Assembly (NCBI GenBank): GCA_964353255.1
Contig: CAYGVJ010000109.1
Location: forward strand, 1-17,971
DNA: 17,971 nt
Direction: 5' to 3'
Origin: VFZS01 sp964353255
GTDB taxonomy: Bacteria > Acidobacteriota > Terriglobia > Bryobacterales > Bryobacteraceae
In this document: positions 14,703 to 17,971 of the stretch, in pieces
Layout of the letters: the number at the start of each line of letters is the position of its first letter
How positions within the stretch are numbered: position 1 is the first letter of the stretch
Made by a program: the position numbers and the translations under genes
The notes under the pieces: model-generated
What the model saw: the letters and a program-made list of their open reading frames with translations, nothing else
The model's database searches: none
What the model was told of the DNA's origin: nothing

Positions 14703-14987
14703 ATGTCCCAGCTACGGTTGGGTGACGTCATCGACGACTACTGCTCTCGGTGCCGCATGATCACCAACCACGCGATCGTCTCGATGGTGGGAGGCGGGCC
14801 GGCCAAGATGCGCTGCCGGACCTGTTACAACGACCACGACTACCGCCACGCCCAGATACCCGCCAAGAAGGACACCAAGAAGGGAGCGCTGTTCCGCGAG
14901 GTGCTCTCCAGCATCGATCCTTCGGCGCAAGCCCCGGATGCGGCTCCGCCGCCGAAAGACCGGCGCAAGAAACCAGGCCGGCAGTAG
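14703..14987 (+). CDS. Small zinc-ribbon protein
   Basis: This is an unrecognised 94-residue protein. Two CxxC pairs, Cys14/Cys17 (YCSRC) and Cys38/Cys41 (RCRTC), are set 20 residues apart and should bind one zinc as a ribbon. The tail from about 53 is rich in Lys, Pro and Ala (KKDTKKG, RRKKPGRQ), basic and probably disordered, which would suit nucleic-acid or ribosome contact. ATG 14703 was chosen over longer frames because GGGGAGG ends 5 bases before it and the promoter -10 lies at 14666-14671. It diverges from the five-gene operon and is followed 70 bases later by another gene with its own similar promoter. The function is unknown. Confidence 0.75.
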   Translation: MSQLRLGDVIDDYCSRCRMITNHAIVSMVGGGPAKMRCRTCYNDHDYRHAQIPAKKDTKKGALFREVLSSIDPSAQAPDAAPPPKDRRKKPGRQ

Positions 14988-15006
14988 GCCGCCCGGCAGA
15001 CCCCTA

Positions 15007-15030
15007 TTGCTCCGCCCGGCGGTATATACT
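15007..15030 (+). promoter_or_regulatory. TATACT promoter for the glycine-rich secreted protein
   Basis: TATACT (15025-15030) is preceded by TTGCTC (15007-15012), 12 bases away, in the pattern TTGCTCCG..CGG..TATACT that also precedes the gene at 14703. The short spacer means the upstream part may be an activator site or coincidence. The ATG lies at 15058 with GGAG at 15048-15051. Confidence 0.4.
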
Positions 15031-15057
15031 GTCAGCCAGGAGTGGTCGGAGACGGAG

Positions 15058-15840
15058 ATGAGGAAGTGCTGGCTGGCAGTTCTGATTGCCCTGGGCCTGG
15101 GAGCAATCGCTCTCACGGCGGCTGACTTCTGGCAGTCCAAGAAGTTCACGGAGTGGAGCGACAAGGAGGTCCAGAAGATTCTGAGGGATTCCCCCTGGGC
15201 GCGCCCGGTTGAGGTCCGCCTGGAAGGCATGGGCGGCGGCGGCATGAGCGGCGGTGGCCGCGGCGGTCGCGGCGGCCGCGGTGGCGGTGGCGGCGGAGCC
15301 GGAGGGTCCGCCGGCGGGGAAGGCATGGGCGGCGCCGTCGGAACCGAGGGTATAGGCGGCAGGAGCGCCGGTGAGGCCTCGGGCGGTTTTGACTCCTCGC
15401 AGGCGCCTCCGACTCAAACCGTGATTGTCCGCTGGCATACCGCGCTGCCCATCAAGCAGGCCGTAGTCCGGGCACGCTACAAGGATGAGGCCGCCAACTC
15501 GCCGGAAGCGGCCAAGATACTGAGTCGGCTGGAGACCGAATACGTCGTGGGCGTCACCGAGTTGCCGCCGCAATTGGTGCGCGGGAATCCCGCGCAATTG
15601 AAGTCCAACGCCGTGCTCAAGATCAAGGGGCGTCCGCCCATCCCGGCCGACAACGTGCTGGCCGGGCGCGCCCAGCGCGGCGCCGACCTCTACCTGTTCT
15701 TCCCCAAAGCTCAGCCGGGAAGCCACCTCATCGCGCTGGAAGACGGCGAAGTCGAGGTCGAGCTCAAGCTCGGCTCGACGAACATCCGGCGCAAGTTCCG
15801 GCTCAAGGACATGGTCTTCGACGGCAAGCTGGAGATCTAA
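15058..15840 (+). CDS. Secreted protein with glycine-rich linker, acidobacterial family of unknown function
   Basis: The 260-residue protein has a Sec signal (about 1-22, MRKCWLAVLIALGLGAIAL, cleavage probably after TAA). Two regions flank a low-complexity linker. Residues 23-56 hold FWQSKKFTEWSDKE and LRDSPWARPVEV, an N-terminal motif I recognise from uncharacterised acidobacterial proteins. Residues 57-110 are mostly Gly with some Arg and Ser, and the DNA there (about 15228-15387) is GGC-repetitive. Residues 118-260 form a mixed alpha/beta region ending in strands (EVEVELKLGSTNIRRKFRLKDMVFDGKLEI). No catalytic residues are evident. The ATG at 15058 is preceded by GGAG and gives the signal peptide at the N-terminus. 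Linker length may vary between strains through repeat slippage. An envelope or extracellular role is inferred from the signal only. Confidence 0.78.
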   Translation: MRKCWLAVLIALGLGAIALTAADFWQSKKFTEWSDKEVQKILRDSPWARPVEVRLEGMGGGGMSGGGRGGRGGRGGGGGGAGGSAGGEGMGGAVGTEGIGGRSAGEASGGFDSSQAPPTQTVIVRWHTALPIKQAVVRARYKDEAANSPEAAKILSRLETEYVVGVTELPPQLVRGNPAQLKSNAVLKIKGRPPIPADNVLAGRAQRGADLYLFFPKAQPGSHLIALEDGEVEVELKLGSTNIRRKFRLKDMVFDGKLEI

Positions 15841-15844
15841 GGGC

Positions 15845-15874
15845 TTGACAGGCCCCTCGGAGGGTGGCAATAAA
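15845..15874 (+). promoter_or_regulatory. Candidate promoter for the kinase gene
   Basis: TTGACA (15845-15850) is a perfect -35 box. The best -10 match is AATAAA (15869-15874) at 18 bases, in an AT-rich stretch that contrasts with the surrounding DNA. It would give a leader of about 160 bases that includes the long hairpin at 15890-15981. The -35 box begins 5 bases after the previous stop codon. Confidence 0.45.
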
Positions 15875-15889
15875 TAGACATATTACCGT

Positions 15890-15981
15890 AGGCGCCCCGA
15901 GGTAGCTGCCCGTACGGCGCAGGCGTACTACCACACACGCTAGCCTATTCTCATACAGGCTACCTCGGGCGGCAGGCGCTT
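15890..15981 (+). other. Long imperfect hairpin in the kinase leader
   Basis: CCCGAGGTAGC (15896-15906) is perfectly inverted at 15959-15969. The stem continues outward after an asymmetric internal loop (AGGCGC 15890-15895 with GCGCTT 15976-15981, one G-U pair) and inward by two pairs past a bulged G. The loop contains a smaller stem GTACG/CGTAC (15912-15916/15924-15928). No U-run follows. It could be a structured 5' leader, a protein-binding site or a decayed element. No known riboswitch class is recognised. Confidence 0.5.
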
Positions 15982-16044
15982 GTCCGCACTTATCTTCGCC
16001 TTCGCCAGCTCGTTCTGAATGAGCGGCCCGGAAGGGAATAGCGA

Positions 16045-17971
16045 ATGCCCGGCCGAAGCGTGTCCCATTATGAGATCTTGGAAGAGCTCGGCCGGGGCGG
16101 CACAGGCGTTGTTTACAGGGCCCGCGACCAGCGCCTGGGGCGGATAGTCGCCCTGAAATTCCTCTCTCCGGAGTGGCTGGCCTCCGAGGAGGCCGTGGCG
16201 CGCTTCCTCCAGGAGGCCCGCACTATCTCCGCGCTCAACCATCCTCATATCGCCACCCTCTACGATGTGGGCGAGGAAGCCGGATCGCGGTTCCTGGTGT
16301 TGGAGTACTTGCCCGGGGGGACGCTGCGGGCGCGTCTGCGGGATCTGCGGATGGCGGGAGGACGGCTCTCCTTCGAGGACATCTGCCACTGGGCTGTCCA
16401 GGTGTGCGAAGGGCTGGCGCATGCCCACCGCCACGGGATCGTGCACCGCGATGTGAAGTCCGGCAACGTGATGTTCTCGGAGGAAGGCGCGGCCAAGCTG
16501 ACGGATTTCGGCCTTGCCAAGTCCCCAGGCGGAGGGGACCTGACCAGAACCGGGACCATCGCCGGCACGGTGGCCTGCATGTCCCCGGAACAAGCCCAGG
16601 GGCTGGAGGCAGATCACCGCTCGGACATCTTCTCCACGGGAGTGATGCTCTACGAGATGGCGTCGGGAGAACTCCCCTTTCAGGGGCCGCACGTGGCGGC
16701 GATACTGCGTGAGGTGATCAGCACCCCCACGCCGGCTCTGGCGCAGGTCCGCCCGGATTTGCCGGAGGCTTTCGGGGAACTTGTATCCAGGGCGACCGCC
16801 AAGGACCCGGACGAGCGATACCAGAGCGCGGAGGAGTTGGCAGGTGATCTCCGGGCGCTGGCCTCGGGCGGCGCTCGAGAGCCCCGGACCGCTTCTGGGG
16901 CGCCGGCAGACTCCGCCCTCACGGCGGTCACTCGCCCGCCGACGGCCTGGCCGGAACGCCCCCGGCGGTCAGGGCTGCGTAGGTTGTCCAGGCGCGCCGG
17001 CATTGCCGTGGCCACCCTGCTCGCGGCGGTGAGCCTGGCGCTGTCCTTCCGCGGGCCACTGACGGACTGGCTGGGGCCGGGCAGGCTGCCTGAGCAGAAG
17101 CAACTGGCGGTGCTGCCGTTCATCAATGTCGGCCAGGACCAGGCCGGCCAGGCCTTCTGCGATGGGTTGATGGAGACCCTGAGCACCAAGCTGACTCGAC
17201 TGGAGCAGTTCCAGGGCGCGCTGCGGGTGGTGCCCTCGGCGGAGGTGCGCAGGGAAAAGGTGACCAGCCCAAGGGAGGCCCAGCGGACATTCGGGGCGAA
17301 CCTGGCGCTGACGGGCAGCGTGGAGCGTTCCGGGGACCGGCTGCGGCTGAACCTGAACCTGGTGGACACCAAGAGCCTGCGGCAGCTACGCGCCGACACC
17401 ATCGACACGCGGATCGGCGACGTGGCGGTGCTTCAGGACGGGGTGGTCAGCCAAGTGGCTGGGATGCTGAGGCTGGAACTGAACCCCGATGCACAGAAGG
17501 TGTTGGGCGCCGGCGGGACGCAGGTGGCGGCCGCCTATGATCTCTACGTGCAGGGCGTGGGGCACCTGGCGCGGTGGGACAAAGCGCAGAACATCGAGAG
17601 CGCAATCTCGCTTTTCCAGAAAGCGATCCAGCAAGACCCCAGATACGCGCTGGCCCACGCGGGCCTGGGCGAGGCCTTCTGGCGAAAGTACCAGTTGGCC
17701 ATGGAACCGCAGTGGGTCGAAGAGGCGCGAAAGAGCTGCACCCGGGCCGTCGAGTTGAACAGCCGGCTGGCGGACCTGTACGTGACGCGGGGGAACATCC
17801 ACACAGGTACCGGGTCATACCAGGTGGCGGTGCAGGATTTCGAACGCGCGCTGAAACTCAATCCCGTGAGCGCCGCCGCGTACCGCGGATTGGCCCAGGC
17901 CTATGACCGGCTGGGGCGGTCCCAGGACGCGGAGCTGACGTTTCGGAAAGCCATCGAGTTGCGGCCTAACG
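16045..17971 (+). CDS. Transmembrane Ser/Thr protein kinase with TolB-like/FlgO-like domain and TPRs (3' end outside window)
   Basis: At least 642 residues are present and the frame is open at the window edge. The kinase domain (about 8-272) has the glycine loop GRGGTGVVY (16-24), Lys38 in VALK, HRDVKSGN (134-141), DFG (154-156) and GTVACMSPEQ (174-183), so it should be active. A Pro/Ala-rich juxtamembrane stretch (about 275-312) leads to one membrane helix (about 319-337). The outer part begins with LAVLPFINVG (354-363) and a region like the TolB-N/FlgO-type domains found in such kinases (to about 480), followed by at least four tetratricopeptide repeats from about 497 onward. Substrate proteins are unknown. 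ATG 16045 is preceded by AAGGGA. The leader is long and structured. The Cys in CMSPEQ, where Tyr is usual, is a minor oddity. Confidence 0.92.
   Translation, partial: MPGRSVSHYEILEELGRGGTGVVYRARDQRLGRIVALKFLSPEWLASEEAVARFLQEARTISALNHPHIATLYDVGEEAGSRFLVLEYLPGGTLRARLRDLRMAGGRLSFEDICHWAVQVCEGLAHAHRHGIVHRDVKSGNVMFSEEGAAKLTDFGLAKSPGGGDLTRTGTIAGTVACMSPEQAQGLEADHRSDIFSTGVMLYEMASGELPFQGPHVAAILREVISTPTPALAQVRPDLPEAFGELVSRATAKDPDERYQSAEELAGDLRALASGGAREPRTASGAPADSALTAVTRPPTAWPERPRRSGLRRLSRRAGIAVATLLAAVSLALSFRGPLTDWLGPGRLPEQKQLAVLPFINVGQDQAGQAFCDGLMETLSTKLTRLEQFQGALRVVPSAEVRREKVTSPREAQRTFGANLALTGSVERSGDRLRLNLNLVDTKSLRQLRADTIDTRIGDVAVLQDGVVSQVAGMLRLELNPDAQKVLGAGGTQVAAAYDLYVQGVGHLARWDKAQNIESAISLFQKAIQQDPRYALAHAGLGEAFWRKYQLAMEPQWVEEARKSCTRAVELNSRLADLYVTRGNIHTGTGSYQVAVQDFERALKLNPVSAAAYRGLAQAYDRLGRSQDAELTFRKAIELRPN

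Noticed and set aside
15004..15870. Proline-, alanine- and histidine-rich frames on minus opposite the glycine-rich protein
   Set aside because: They are the complement of GGC repeats. The + strand has a promoter, ribosome site and signal peptide.
15940..16692. 250-codon frame on minus overlapping the kinase start
   Set aside because: It overlaps a kinase domain with all conserved motifs on the other strand and has no family resemblance.

Overview
The window is GC-rich bacterial DNA. It most resembles an Acidobacteriota chromosome of the Bryobacterales/Solibacter kind. That placement is inference from gene content: several secreted Gfo/Idh/MocA oxidoreductases and sugar isomerase-like TIM barrels with twin-arginine signals, a remnant of an Oar-type TonB-dependent receptor, a membrane Ser/Thr kinase with TPRs, and small family proteins common in that group. 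I saw no rRNA, tRNA, CRISPR array or intact transposase.

Layout. (1) 1-371: promoter and a small zinc-ribbon protein on +, which appears to start at an ATC codon. (2) 386-2948, minus: a membrane-fusion (HlyD-like) protein followed by a single-chain class I fumarase. (3) 3000-3204: a compact non-coding element with a perfect 14-bp inverted repeat at its ends and a row of perfect hairpins inside, probably a MITE-like element. It is followed by a chromate-transporter gene (3255-3475) whose middle has been deleted. (4) 3499-5484, minus: a secreted GH97 glycosidase. It is separated by a strong intrinsic terminator (5518-5553) from a decayed TonB-receptor 3' end (5561-5889). (5) 5905-8085, minus: a HEAT-repeat protein and a Tat-exported Gfo/Idh/MocA oxidoreductase, with a candidate promoter, attenuator and operator region at 8086-8275. 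(6) 8276-14563, minus: a tight five-gene operon in the order fucose-isomerase-like protein, oxidoreductase, TIM-barrel protein, TIM-barrel protein, oxidoreductase. (7) 14703-15840, plus: a small zinc-ribbon protein and a secreted glycine-rich protein. (8) 15841-17971, plus: a structured leader and a Ser/Thr kinase cut by the window edge.

How the genes may work together. Regions 4-6 look like a carbohydrate-processing locus. Three oxidoreductases and two metal-dependent TIM-barrel enzymes all carry Tat-type signals and so probably act outside the cytoplasm, with a tightly held nicotinamide cofactor. The fucose-isomerase-like enzyme has no signal and should be cytoplasmic, and the GH97 enzyme is exported by Sec. 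By analogy with known 3-keto-glycoside pathways (an oxidoreductase makes a keto-sugar, a TIM-barrel enzyme eliminates or isomerises it), the locus may oxidise and cleave a glycoside in the periplasm. The substrate cannot be read from the sequence.
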